Below are positions 46,777 to 58,220 of a DNA stretch of 64,000 nt, piece by piece. This stretch comes from Gnetum montanum. Lineage: Eukaryota > Streptophyta > Gnetopsida > Gnetales > Gnetaceae. Where the stretch lies: assembly GCA_015680685.1 (NCBI GenBank), contig MNCI01000141.1:1-64000 (forward strand), read 5' to 3'. The notes beneath the pieces are model-generated. The model was not told the DNA's origin. It did not search any database and saw only the letters and a list, made by a program, of their open reading frames with translations. The translations under genes and the position numbers were made by a program. Position 1 is the stretch's first letter, and each line of letters starts with the position of its first letter.

Positions 46777-49700
46777 TTAAGTTTCATAATTTAACTGGGC
46801 GCCAGCATTAGCATTTGGAGATTTTTCACGGTGGACGGGTATGGGCATGGGACTGGGATTGGGCCTGTAAGTGTACCAGCGAGCAACGATGAGGAAGTAG
46901 AGGAGGTTGAGCAGGGTAAGTGCGCCCAAAAGCCAGTAGAAGAGATCCAATCTGGCCTGGTTAAGATTCTGATCCAGCCAACTATGGCCATGCCTTTGCT
47001 TTGATGTGATGGAATTCAAAAGGGTGACCAAGAAACTGCTGAGGAAGTTGCCAATGCCGCCGCTGAGAAAGAAGAGGGCACCTGCAACACTGCGCATGTT
47101 GTGGGGGAATTCACTGTACAGCAACTCATTATAACCAATGCCAGTGAAGGCCTCGCCCAGACCCACGATGCAGTACTGTGGAAGCAGCCACATGGCAGAC
47201 ATGGGTACCTGAGGATTGAGCCTGTTATGCAGTAATAATCCATGAGCTACAGCTACATGCCTGCGTCTGGACTCCACCAATGCTGCAAAAACCATGGGCA
47301 TTATGGCCAGGACCTGTCCTATTCCTATTCTCTGTAATTGAGTTATGCCATTGCCGTCCTTTGTGAGTTTTCTGGTGTAGGGTACCAGCAACTTATCGTA
47401 GATGGGTAAGAAGAATGTGAGTGATAACATGGAAAATATTCCGAAGGATCCTGCCGGAATGGCGAAGCTGCTTTTGCCAAGCCGTCTGTCCATGGTGTTT
47501 GCCTGAAGCACGGAGAAGGTGCTGAGTTGGACCGTGGTGACCACCAACATTACGCTTCCTGCCCAAATTGGCATGATTCTTAGCACTGTTTTTAGTTCTT
47601 CCACCTGCTCCACGCTGCACAGCTTCCACCCGTCCACCTTTTCCTCCTTATCCTCCTCTGCTATTATCGTGGCTGCTTTGTTCAGAAACCTGTTGTTCAT
47701 TGCAAATGCTAACTATGCTGTTGCAGCACTTTGGTAAACTGAATTGCTAAAAATAGAATAAAGCGTGTTAAGCAGTCGCATTTGTGGGAGGTTTACGGTT
47801 ACCCTTCCCATCTACAACCAGAACCAGAACCATCATTCTAAATTTTATGAAATAACATGTACGTTAGCCATGTCACTGCCACTGTTATTTTATAACTAGA
47901 AATCCCCTTTCTCAATTCTAAGTTCTTAACTATAAACTCTGCCTTATCCCAGCCATAGTTTGAGAAATCTGCACTTAATCCTGAGATCTGCTATCGCAAT
48001 CCAACATTGAAGCCCATTTAAGATTGGATTGCACATTTAATCTATTATTATAATTCTATTGATTTTTTAAGTTTACTATATTGTTTATTACTAATTCTGA
48101 TGTGAATAGAAAAGTAAAATTTCTATATTGGATTTTCCATTTAAGTGAGCTCTTAGATGTAAAAAATTGGAAATTGCAGCTACCAGCATGGATGAATATA
48201 ACTGTTCTATAGTTTTAATATTGATGATTTTAATCTGATTCTCACACCAATTTATTCAGATTTTTCCCATAAAAACTATGAATTTGCCCATCCAATCTCA
48301 TTTTTCAATCTATGATCCCAGCCAGCAGACACTCATTTAACCACTACTCATTTAACCACTACAATTTTCTCTTGTATTGATGTAATAAAGGTTATTACTC
48401 TTGGTCTCCGGCGTGGCTTATCTTATAAAGGGAGGTTGCAGTGAGTTAGGGTGGCTGCTTTCGTAACGTCTTACTGCTCAACAAATAATAAGCACATCAC
48501 TGAAACTGCCGGACGTATGGGAGGGTTAAAGAATCACTACTCAGAGATTCCATGCTCATCTCGCAAAAGCGTAGCAGAGATTATGAATCGACAAAAACCC
48601 AAGCCTTAGTTTTATCCGAGCTTAAAGTTTTATAACTAACCAAACATACACACTACTATCACTTCAAACCCCNAAGCTTAAAGTTTTATAACTAACCAAA
48701 CATACACACTACTATCACTTCAAACCCCAAATGATAAAATGATGGCCCCTGTTCTATAAGCATAAATTGAGAACATTATTGCTGTTGATTCCGTAATGAT
48801 GATATACACCCCTGTACTATATAAGTACTATATAAGCATGCATAAATTGAGAGCATTATTGTTATTGATTCCGTAACGATGATCTACATAAAATGATGGA
48901 CCCTGTACTATAAGAATAAATTGAGAGCATTATTGCTGTTGATTCCGTAATGATGATCTACATAAGATGATGGACCCCTGTACTATAAGCATAAATTGAA
49001 AGCATTATTGCTGTTGATGCCGTAATGATGATCTACATAAAATGATGGACCCTGTACTATAAGCATAAATTGAGAGCATTATTGCTGTTGATTCCGTATT
49101 TATGTGAAAGAGAATGATAACATACGTGAACTGATGGCTCAAGGGAAGCGCCGAATTCGAAAAGCCGTAGTATCCAGAATGGGAAGGCTGTGATGGCAGT
49201 TGCAGGTGACGCTTTCTGAAAGCTGCTACCAACACCTGAGCGAAACCGGTGAATGGACTTCCCTCTGGCTTCACTTGAATATACAGACTTTTGCCCAGGA
49301 AGAAGCAGATCGTGGCAAGCAGCATAAGCGAGGAAGGAATTGCAAGGCCCAGGCTCCAGCTGATGTCGGTCTGTATATACACCACCAGAGTGACTGACAC
49401 CATCACAGCAATTGTGAAGGTAAAGTAGTACCAGTTGAAGAAGCTCTGGATGCTTTTTCTGCCTTTGTCGCTCTTGTAATCGAACTGATCTGCTCCGAAT
49501 GCAATGGAGCAGGGTCTTATCCCTCCAGCCCCAATTGTCATCAACGCTAACGATGAGTACAATACCATGTTCTGCACTGCGTTAGCTCTGGCCCTCTCAC
49601 ATAAGCTGTCGCCGCTGCATTCGGCTGGTCTCAACTTGGGAAAAATGGCTGTGCTTGTAAACAGAGCCATTCCCTGCGTAATCAATCATACAATAATACT

Positions 49701-50554
49701 TTTCCAGTTAAGTAACTCCTGCTGCTGCTACTATTCATTAGCAATTTATTGCAACTTGCAAACCAGCTGAATTAAATTTTAGTGAAAGAATTAGAATAGT
49801 ACTATGAAGGATGCGATGCAGCCTAGGAGAATTGTCCAGTATCTGCCAACGTAGGAATCTGAAAGAAATGCACCCAGCACAGGAGATACGCAGGAGCATG
49901 CCGACCAAATGTTTATGATATTGGACGCATTAACGTTGGGCTTCTTGAATTTCTTGGTGAGGTAGATGATCATGTTGGCACTCAGCCCAATTGATGCTAA
50001 CTTTTCGCAAGACTCGTTTGCTGCCCAAAATTCAAAAATCAACCAAACGAACAAGAAATTAAACGATGATCAATAACTGAAGTTGAAATTTTTCCGTTAC
50101 TCTACTGTGAATTACGATTACACAAACCTAAAACCAAAACTCTTACTACGAAGGTAAGATCTTGTTCTATTATCTTAAACTGAAAATAGCATGCAAACAA
50201 ACTGGTGGAAGAAAAACAATCAAATGACATGCAAACAAACGCATATTCAGTGAAAGAAAGGAGGATGGGAAGCAATTGAAAGTATTAACCGATGATGAAG
50301 GGCATGGTCTTCCATCCACCCTTCCTCTTTCTGGGTGAAGCTTGTTCTTCGTCGGATTTCTCCTCCTTCTCCTCCTTGTTGAAACTGAGAGAAAGACTGC
50401 GGTGTGTTGTTCTTTCGGTGATATCTGTTTGTTTAAGGGATTCATCAGGAGGATTTGCAGTTGCAGGTAGCTGTAGCTCTACTTGCAGGGGCCTGGCTTT
50501 ACCATGATCCGGTCCTGGCTGCGCAATCAGTAGGGAAGTTTTATCAGGCGCCAT
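46777..50554 (-). CDS. NRT1/PTR family (NPF) proton-coupled transporter, four exons
   Basis: A membrane transporter of the major facilitator superfamily; relatives move nitrate, peptides, glucosinolates or hormones with protons. Exons (minus): 50554-50290, 50020-49803, 49673-49126, 47689-46777. All introns are GT-AG and phases agree, giving about 647 residues with no stop. Start at MAPDKTSLL; an in-frame Met 21 codons upstream is an alternative. The charged N-terminus (EEKEEKSDEE) precedes KGGWKTMPFII. The proton-coupling ExxE[K/R] motif is ESCEK (residues 91-95). Then follow VLGAFLSDSYVGRYWT, GAGGIRPCSIAFGADQF, FNWYYFTF, the central loop, VQLSTFSVLQANTMDR, FAIPAGSFGIF, PIYDKLLVP, QRIGIGQVL, LPQYCIVGLGEAFTGIGYNE, and FYWLLGALTLLN. 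Length and the 218-bp second exon fit the family. The wording is closest to NPF1/NPF2, but the substrate cannot be inferred. Intron 3 holds a minisatellite. Confidence 0.93.
48619..48728. other. single-N join flanked by a 54-bp duplicate (assembly artefact)
   Basis: 48619-48672 equals 48675-48728, separated by an N at 48673 and one base. It lies in intron 3 of the NPF gene and does not affect coding sequence. Confidence 0.8.
48739..49100. repeat. 74-75 bp minisatellite in NPF intron 3
   Basis: About five copies of a unit with CTGTACTATAAGCATAAATT, GAGAGCATTATTGCTGTTGA and TTCCGTAATGATGATCTACA. The ATGATGGA words at 48893, 48967 and 49042 give periods of 74 and 75. The last copy runs up to the exon 3 donor at 49125. 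Confidence 0.9.
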
Positions 50555-51339
50555 GAATAAGGAAAAATGGTTTTTGCCAATTAAGCTCAGCCAGGCAGCA
50601 GCGGAGAAACCCAGCACTCGTATGCTCTCATTTACGAGCGATGCCCATGGTTTATGGCTAACTCTTCAACACGACACTCTTCCTTCAATGTGTTATGCAC
50701 GTTGGAGTGTTGGACGAAACAGGACGTCTCAAAACTGTTTGGCTTGGTGACTTGAAAGGGAGACGGTGGACAGAAATCAAAATCATCCAACTGTGCTGAA
50801 CCTATTCACAACGCACACTGATAAACACGGCACTTCCAACTTGCAAGAACGCAGGTGTTTGCGCTTTTGAGAGATGTTAATGGCTTACCAAGAGTCAATT
50901 CGTTAGAGCTCCAAATTTTCCCATATAATAAATGCATACAGCGGCTTGTTGCTATATGCTAGGAAAATCTTAAGACCATACAGATTTCATTACATTGTAG
51001 TTGACACTATCATTACATTGTAGTTGACACTAGTTATTCTATGGTTGACAGGTTTTACATGGTTCCACAAAAACATCATAGCCTCTGCAATAGCATGGAC
51101 AAGGTTATCGTTGTTCTCATTAGGCCATTATAAAGCCAATGATGTGGTTGGTGAGGGCATGTGTATGTATGGTGTGAATTTGTGTACATGTGTAATGTGT
51201 CATCATGCTCAAGGATGTGTTTCATTTAGACAAGAATGCATACACATGCTCATGATGATGGACTACGACTAGCATATCCTCACATCTTGTACCTTGCGAG
51301 GACATGCAACTAGCATATGCTTGCAAGTAGCCAATCCGA
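50555..51339. other. 5' flank of the NPF gene, no other gene seen
   Basis: Upstream region of the transporter. I see no confident TATA box; ATTTATTATATG on the minus strand near 50921-50932 is a weak candidate. Short frames here have no recognisable product. Confidence 0.5.
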
Positions 51340-52650
51340 AGCAAGGTCTACGAAAACTATGATTCACTATGCCTAGCATCCTTGCATAGCCTCCATCAGA
51401 AGGCATTAGAAGCTTTCGGTAGGGAGAAACTACTTGCATTTTGAGGCTCCAGTAGGCTAAGGATCATTTGGAAGGCATTGAGACATACTGGAAGGGAGCA
51501 ATTGCTTGGAGTTTGAAGTTGCCGAAAGGCAGAAATGTGGATTGCTAGGAGGTGTGCCTAGCATAGGCTTGTAGTCCCACTAGAAAGCATCGAAACCTTC
51601 TAAGAAGAAGCAACTACTTGCATTTTGAGGATTCTAGAAGGTTGAGGATCATTTGAAAGGTGTAAGAACAACTGCAAGGCATTAAGACCTTTCAAGAGGG
51701 AAAAATTTCTTAAAGTTTTCAGCAACAAGAAGGTAGAGGATCATCTAGTAGCAATGTACTAGTAAACTGCAAGAGGGTGCAAGTAGCACCATTTTGCAAT
51801 CAATACCAGAAGGTATGAAAACCTTCTAGAAGTTGATAATTGCTTAAAGTTTGGGGCTACTAGAAGGTAGAAGGCCATCCAGAAGTAGGGTCTATGAAAA
51901 TTGCTAGTCATGGCTCCTAGCAGCCTTGCATAGCCCCTACTAAAAGGCATTGGAAGCTTTCGGTAGGGAGCAACTACTTGCAATTTAAGGCTTTTGGTAG
52001 GCTGAGGGATGTCCAGAAGGCATTGAGACCATTCAAAAGGGAGCAATTGCTTTGAATTTGAAGTTGTTAGAAGGAAAAAATGTGACCTATGAGGAGGTGT
52101 GCCTAGCATAGGCCCACAGTTCCCACCAAAAGGCATCGAAACCTTTCAAAAGGAACCAACTTCGTGCATTTTAAGGCTTCCAGAAGGCTAAGGGTTATCC
52201 GAAAGATGGATGACCAACCGAAAGGCATTGAGACCTTTCAGAAGGGAGAAATTTCTTAAAGTTTCTAGCAATCGAAAGGTAGAGGATCATCCAGAAGTAG
52301 TGTATAAGTAAACTATGAGAGGATGTGAATAGCACAGGCCAAAAGTCCATACCGGAAGGCACAAAAAGCTTTCAGTGGTTGATAATTGCTCAAAACTTGG
52401 GGCTATTGAATGGTAGATGTCCATTTGGAAGCAAGGTCTACAAAAATTATGATTCATTACACCTAGTAGCCTCGCACAACTACCATGGAAGGCATTGGAA
52501 GCTTCTAGAAGGGAGTAACTACTTGTATTTTGAGGCTTCTAGTAGGCTAAGTGTCATCCGGAAGGCATTGAGACATATCAAATGGAGCAATTGCTTAATA
52601 TTTGAAGCTACCAGAAGGTAAAAACATGGACTAAAAGGAGATGCGCCTAG
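51340..52650 (+). repeat. tandem array with a period of about 545 bp and internal sub-repeats
   Basis: The words (G)CAAGGTCTAC / AGGGTCTATG start units at about 51341, 51885 and 52431 (spacing 544-546). Each unit is built from related shorter pieces such as AAGGCATTGAGACCTTTC, GGGAGCAATTGCTT, ACTACTTGCATTTTGAGGCT and TAGAGGATCATC. About 2.4 units are present. It adjoins element E's LTR-like region and may belong to its U3. No coding sequence. Confidence 0.75.
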
Positions 52651-54200
52651 TGAAACACCACCAAATCTAGACTACAGCATCCCAGTTGCAAATTTTGGTA
52701 AAGTGTGGGAACTACTCTCAACCCCTTTGTAGAATGTAGAGAGCGTAGTCTCCTAGAGCATAGTTAGTTGGAGGGAAAAATCTTGAAATTTTACCTAAGT
52801 GATAAGACTACCCTCTCCCCCAAGCAAACCATTCCCGAATGTAGAGAGCATAATCTCCTAGAGTGTAGTCACAGAAGGCTAGTTTTCACAAATTTTGCTA
52901 TGTGTTGAGACTACGCTCGACCCTAGCTAAGAGTGTAGTCAACCTCTTAAGGAGAGCATAGCCAGAAGGAGATTAGCTTCACAAGTTTTGCCAAGTCCTA
53001 GAACTATGCTCACCCAAAACTAGGAGTGCAGTCAACCTCTTGGGGAGAGCATAGTTTGCAATTCCCTCATAGATTCCACTAATATTGGGACAATGCTTAC
53101 CCCCAACCCAGAGCATAATCATCCTTTAGTAGAGTGTAGTCACCTAGGATAGTCTCCAACAACCTCCATAGTGTAGCGACAATGCTAAACTCAACTCTAG
53201 AATGTAGTCAACTCACCTTCAATGAGCATAGTCAACAAATTGCTTCTTTTTTTATATCCCCTTTTGCCCCAAAATTGTAACTATGCTCAACCCCACATGA
53301 GAGCATGGAAAGCATAGTTCTATAGAGCATAGTCTCTGAGTTTTGTTTCTCAAGTACCTCATGGTCTTCTCAGCACACACACATGTGGTTGGTAGCATAG
53401 TCATAGTCTCACAATCTTGCAGAGTTCAGCAAAGCACAACAAAGCTCTATACTATTAGCCCCATCAGTATACCACATGAACAGTAACTACACTGAGCATA
53501 GTTCTAGTTTTCCCATTCACCATGTGGTAGCCATCCCACATTTCCTGCTAATCCTAACCTTATATATACCTATGTCTTTGATGCAATAAGGGTTGGACCT
53601 CATATGTGAATTAAGGGCACATTGGTGAACCAACAAAGAGGTGAAGTTGTAGATCACCGTAGACCCCCGCAACCTAGCAAAACATCGTAGCCAACGGTAC
53701 ACTACAACGGCCAACCTAGCAAATGTAGAGATCTCAATGGAACATCTATCTTCATGGCTGGACAACCCAAGGACTATGACTATGCTATCCACCTATGCCT
53801 GCTACACACTACATACCTACTAAGCCCGTTGTAACTATGCTCAACCCCATTTGGGGTGGTGTTCTGCTTCACTCTCTCTTTCTTTGCATTCTCTACACTT
53901 TATCCACATTTCTTGTTGTTTTATCACATAACCATGCTTTAAACTACGCTCAAGCGATGGTCCCTAGTCATGTTTAAAACTATGCTCAAGCAATGATCCC
54001 TATGCATTGACATTGTCTACCTTGCTGAAAATCTTGACTGTGCTTGCTGCCTGCCCCACCCCTCCCCCACCTCCTCTGGTACCTATAACTATGCTTGATC
54101 CTACTAACATCACAAACATCATAAGTACTATAAACACTACCTACATCCTTAGCACTATTTTACATCAACACTATAGCTGACCATACTACACCCCCATTAC
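52650..54200 (+). repeat. probable 5' LTR region of Tat-like element E
   Basis: Dense degenerate repeats of AGAGCATAGTCTCC, GAGTGTAGTCAAC and ACTATGCTCAACCCC run over 52735-53360. They precede a TATA-like box, CTTATATATACC (about 53560-53571). The leader shared with element F starts at 54204, which fixes the right end of the LTR near 54200. The left end could be near 52650 or include the 545-bp array. Confidence 0.45.
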
Positions 54201-54203
54201 ATC

Positions 54204-55185
54204 TGATAAGTCCCTGTTTGATTGATCATATTGTTCAAGGTGCCTCATCTCTACCTCTAGCAAGCCCTCATGTAGTTTTTGGGCTAAGCTGTGTGCTTGT
54301 GGACCTCAATGTTCTAGCCATCGATGTTTTTGATCGTTATAGTTTCTTGCACTAGAAGGAGGGCCGAACCACTTTTTTAGACTCTGTTGTCGTTGTCTAG
54401 TATGCTCTTTGCATTGCAATTGTTGGCTACAGGCCAGCATAGACCATAACACCCCTATGAACTTGCTACACACACAACAATAGCTAGATCTTAGGCCAAT
54501 GTAGGCATTGTCTACTAACTTTTTAGTGTAGATTGGACCCCATAGTCAGTCCCCTTGGGACCCTGCATAGTAACCCAAATCACACTCATTCCCACTACCT
54601 ACTAAAAACCCATCGTTTTCAGCTAGAGTGTAGTTGTCTCTAGCATAGCCAATGTAATATGTTCTCTAGCATGAAGAGTGTAGTTAGTATAGTCTACTCC
54701 CTAGCATGGAGAGTGTAGTCAACATAGTCAGTGATGTTAGCTAGGACAAGACCAGTTTAAGTGTAATCCATAGTGTTTCATGACTAGCAACCCTTGCAGT
54801 CCCCTCTTACAACTCAATCTACATCCATCAATCCAGATGAACCTTCAATGTCAGTCTCAAATGCACTCAACATTTTTCCCATCCAATAGGAGACTAAGAT
54901 TGATGACCTTGGGAGTCTTGTAATGGCAGGACAAAGGCAATTCCTTAGGTTACGCAGTCAAGACCTAGAATACGTTGTGCTAAGCAATGAGTAGTACAAC
55001 TTCATATGCATGAAGATTCAAGTAGGGTTATTTGTAGACTGCTCTAACATGGAGGCAAAACAAAACTACAAGTTGATCCATCATGATGAGAGTATATCCC
55101 CTTATGATTTGATATCAACTTACTCATGGAGCCCTACCATTGACAATTAGCCCAACTCATTTGAGTAGGTGAGTGCAACATAGGA
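54204..55185 (+). other. leader and upstream non-coding part of element E
   Basis: 54204-54360 aligns with the leader of F (reverse strand 11690-11521). A further cluster of GAGTGTAGT/AGCATAG words is at 54625-54745. No clear ORF before 55186. Confidence 0.5.
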
Positions 55186-57500
55186 GTGAACTATGAGGAA
55201 GCCCTACAAGAGAAAGAGGATGAGTTTGAAGCTTGTTTCAAGCATGAGAGCTCTTTCCACATAGTCTTCCAACGAGTGATCCCTAGTTTGGCTCTTCCTC
55301 AGTCTCGTTCACCCATTCTCCTTGAGATAGTCATAACACTAGCATCACCTTCCCACTTCACTAGGCCTAGGTCAATGCCTGTAATAGCAACACATCAGAC
55401 ACAACACACACATTATGATGCAAAAACTCCCTTTGACTTACCTTTTTTGGCAACATTGCAACCCATTCAGCCATCTCTGCCTGTAGTAATCATATCAACT
55501 CAACTATACATCCATGCAAGGTCTGTCTCTAGGCCCAAAATGACTTAAGCATCCTATGTCATGCTTGTTTCATCGGTATTCTTGGTGTTGGCCCAATCCA
55601 CATGTGCATTGCTTCCCCCAATCACCATCTCTATAACATAGCCAATACATCAAGTGCATTGTGTGGTTCTACAACCTACAACTAGAACATGAACTACACA
55701 GCTAGTCCAATAGCAAATAACATAGTCAGCATATCTAGCTGGAGCATCTCAAAGCTTAAACCAAGCATTTCAAATGATCCAAAGCTTGACAGAAGAGGTG
55801 AAGTGACTTAAAGCCACCTCCTCTGAAACTATTAAAGTGGTGGACTTCTATCATGACTATCCTATAAGTTTTGTAGTCCTGCCTCTAACTCTTCCATTTA
55901 GAGTCTCACTACCTTAATTCACCAAATATAATAGTGAGGGAGACCCTAATGCACATTTGATCATGTTTAGGTTAGAGTGCTTGCTATTGCAAGCATGGCT
56001 ACATGCTATCATGCATGTGTTTACCATGTCAGTGATTGGTAAAGCATTAGATTGGGATCATGCACTACCCAAAAGCTCTATCTCCTCTTTGGAGGACTGC
56101 TTGAGCCAATGCGTAATGCATTTCAAATACAACTTGAAGCTAGAGGTAACCTTAGACCAACTAATGCAAGTCAAGAAAGGCCACTTAGAGCCCATGTAGA
56201 AGTTCATTTAATGTTGGAGTGTCTCACTAAATAAAATACGAGAGTTGATAGCTAAAGAATATCTCCTAGCCATTTTTAAGGGCATAGTCAATGACTTTAT
56301 AAAGTTAAAACTTTATTACTTGGGCTTGCAATCCCTAAGCCAAGCCTTCACTCAGACCAAAAGCATAGAAGATGCGGTAGAAGCAATCAATGATGTGGCC
56401 TATGCAGCCCATAAGAACCAACATGCAAGGAGAGGCAAAGACAAAGGAAAACAGAATGCAAAGGTGGAAACTATAGCCAAAGAAGCCAAAGCAACCAATC
56501 AGAGGTAGATAGCTAGGTAGCCCAAATTCTCGGCCAACAACAAAGCTACCAAATCCAGTGCTAAGGCAATAAACTAGCCTACATCCTCAGTGGCCCTAAT
56601 GCAAGTTGTTCAAAGGCCTAACTTTAAGTGCAAGGATTACTCTAAGTGTACCCTGCTACCACTAAAGCCTTTACAGCTACTAGACCAACTGCTAAAAGTT
56701 GGACACATCCAATACAAACAAATGTCTGAAAATGCTCGCAAAAAACATGATAGATACTACGAGCTACTAAGAAATCCCACTTCGGTAGCACCAAACGAGT
56801 CCCTAGTCCCAAGATATTTTAGGCTAGATTAATTTTTCTATTACCACCAATTGCCCAGCCATAGTACAGTCTTTTCCCTAGCCTTGCAAGATGACCTACA
56901 AAGGATTATCGATAGAGGCAAGTTGGTATTCAACATTGTAAACTTGATTAGGCCTTAGAACTAGTCCATGAGGGTGTACAATGATCCTATAAATGCAAAT
57001 GATGCTAGCTATGTCATAAATACTATCCATGTTGGTGATGATCCAAAACTGGTGCAATAGCCATTTGTGGTCTGGGTGCCCTCTAATAGTTCAAGGGTCC
57101 CCTCAACCCCCATGGGTTTGAGGCTTCCTTTCATTATTAAAGTGCTGCCTCAAGCATCCACAACACCCTTCATAGTTAGGGTCCCCTTGCAAGTTGCATC
57201 AACAATAATCACTCAACCATCCTTTATTATTAGAGTGCTACAACATGTTATCCCCTCACATGTTCGAAGCCCAGTAGTAGTCAATGTAGCAATCCATTCC
57301 TTTCCAAGGGACAACCTTGCTGGCAACATTAGTAGGCCTCCAAGGTGGCAACATAAGAGATCCAATGAGCATCTTGTAGACAAAATGATTAGGCAACATC
57401 AAGAACAAATAGCACTAGGTCTGCCAAAACTAGTTCCCATATCTATGGTTCCTATGGCCAAAACAACTGAAGAGGCCAGAATGAACAAATCATAGGGAGC
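55186..57500 (+). pseudogene. Tat-like Ty3/gypsy gag of element E
   Basis: A Pro/Ser/Thr-rich N-terminal region (55186-55548) is followed from about 55910 by the gag core: FTKYNSEGDPNAHL, MFRLECLLLQAWLHAIMHVF, MSVIGKALDWDHALPKSSIS, and LSQCVMHFKYNLKLEVTLDQ. Then SLTKIRELIAKEYLLAIFKG and YLGLQSLSQAFTQTKSIEDA follow. A Lys-rich stretch (RRGKDKGKQNAKVE, 56430-56470) and a second Pro/Val/Ile-rich region (57067-57495) come after. The same family as F by shared gag words and leader. TAG stops and frameshifts break it. Confidence 0.75.
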
Positions 57501-57671
57501 ATTGAGGCCCCTAAGTAAGCCAAGAAAACAAAGCCTAAGTTATCTCCATGAGAAAGCTATCTCTTAGGCTACATGAAAGAACTCAAGACCAAAAAAAACA
57601 TGGCTAATGGAAAGGACTTCATGGATGCATTAGCCCAAGTCAAGCAAGCACTTAAGTAGAAAAATACAATA

Positions 57672-58220
57672 TTGAGCTTGTACGACTTGATCATGACCTC
57701 ATCTACCTATTGTGAAGCATTGGTGCAAATGTTCACCTCCATCCCTATTACAGAAGACATCCCTGCAGATGAGATCTCCATCCATGCAGTAATGCTACCC
57801 CTTGGACCACATGAATCAAATTCCACATCCCTAGCATTTCATGATGAAGCAATCAAGGTCAATCCTGAAAGGGGAAAGGTCATAACAAATTCATGTTTAT
57901 TACTATACACATTAGGCAATGCAAGATTCGCAAAGTGCATGTCAATGACGGAATTGTAACAAATGTAATACCATACACTATCATGGATAATCTAGGCTTC
58001 ACTGATTAAATTAGGCCAACAAAAATCACATGCTTGAAATCCTTCAATGGATCATGCATCATTGTTAGGGGCATTGTTACTATAACTTTTGTAGCAAGGG
58101 AGAAATTCCCCACCACTATCGAGTTCATTGTCATAGAAGAGATGTTGGGATTCAACTTGATATTTGGCAGACCTTGTCTGGCCCAATTACAAGCTATCTC
58201 CTCTCCAATTCATTAAGAGA
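57672..58220 (+). pseudogene. retropepsin-like region of element E
   Basis: After MLPLGPHESN and NARFAKCM, and following a frame change, one reads NVIPYTIMD, ITCLKSFNGSCIIVRGIVTI, and EFIVIEEMLGFNLIFGRPCL. The last matches the Ty3 protease C-terminal motif (family norm YNLLLGRPWL), and SFNGSC is the usual F(D/N)G flap-side word. The catalytic D(S/T)G is not visible. No RT, RNase H or integrase follows. Confidence 0.65.

Noticed and set aside
50285-50617. Upstream Met at 50617 as the NPF start
   Set aside because: The additional 21 residues are hydrophobic and atypical for NPF N-termini; MAPDKT at 50554 fits better, though transcripts could decide otherwise.
52735-53360. CRISPR-like array from repeated AGCATAGTCTCC words
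   Set aside because: Copies are degenerate and irregularly spaced with no unique spacers, and the context is a plant retroelement LTR.
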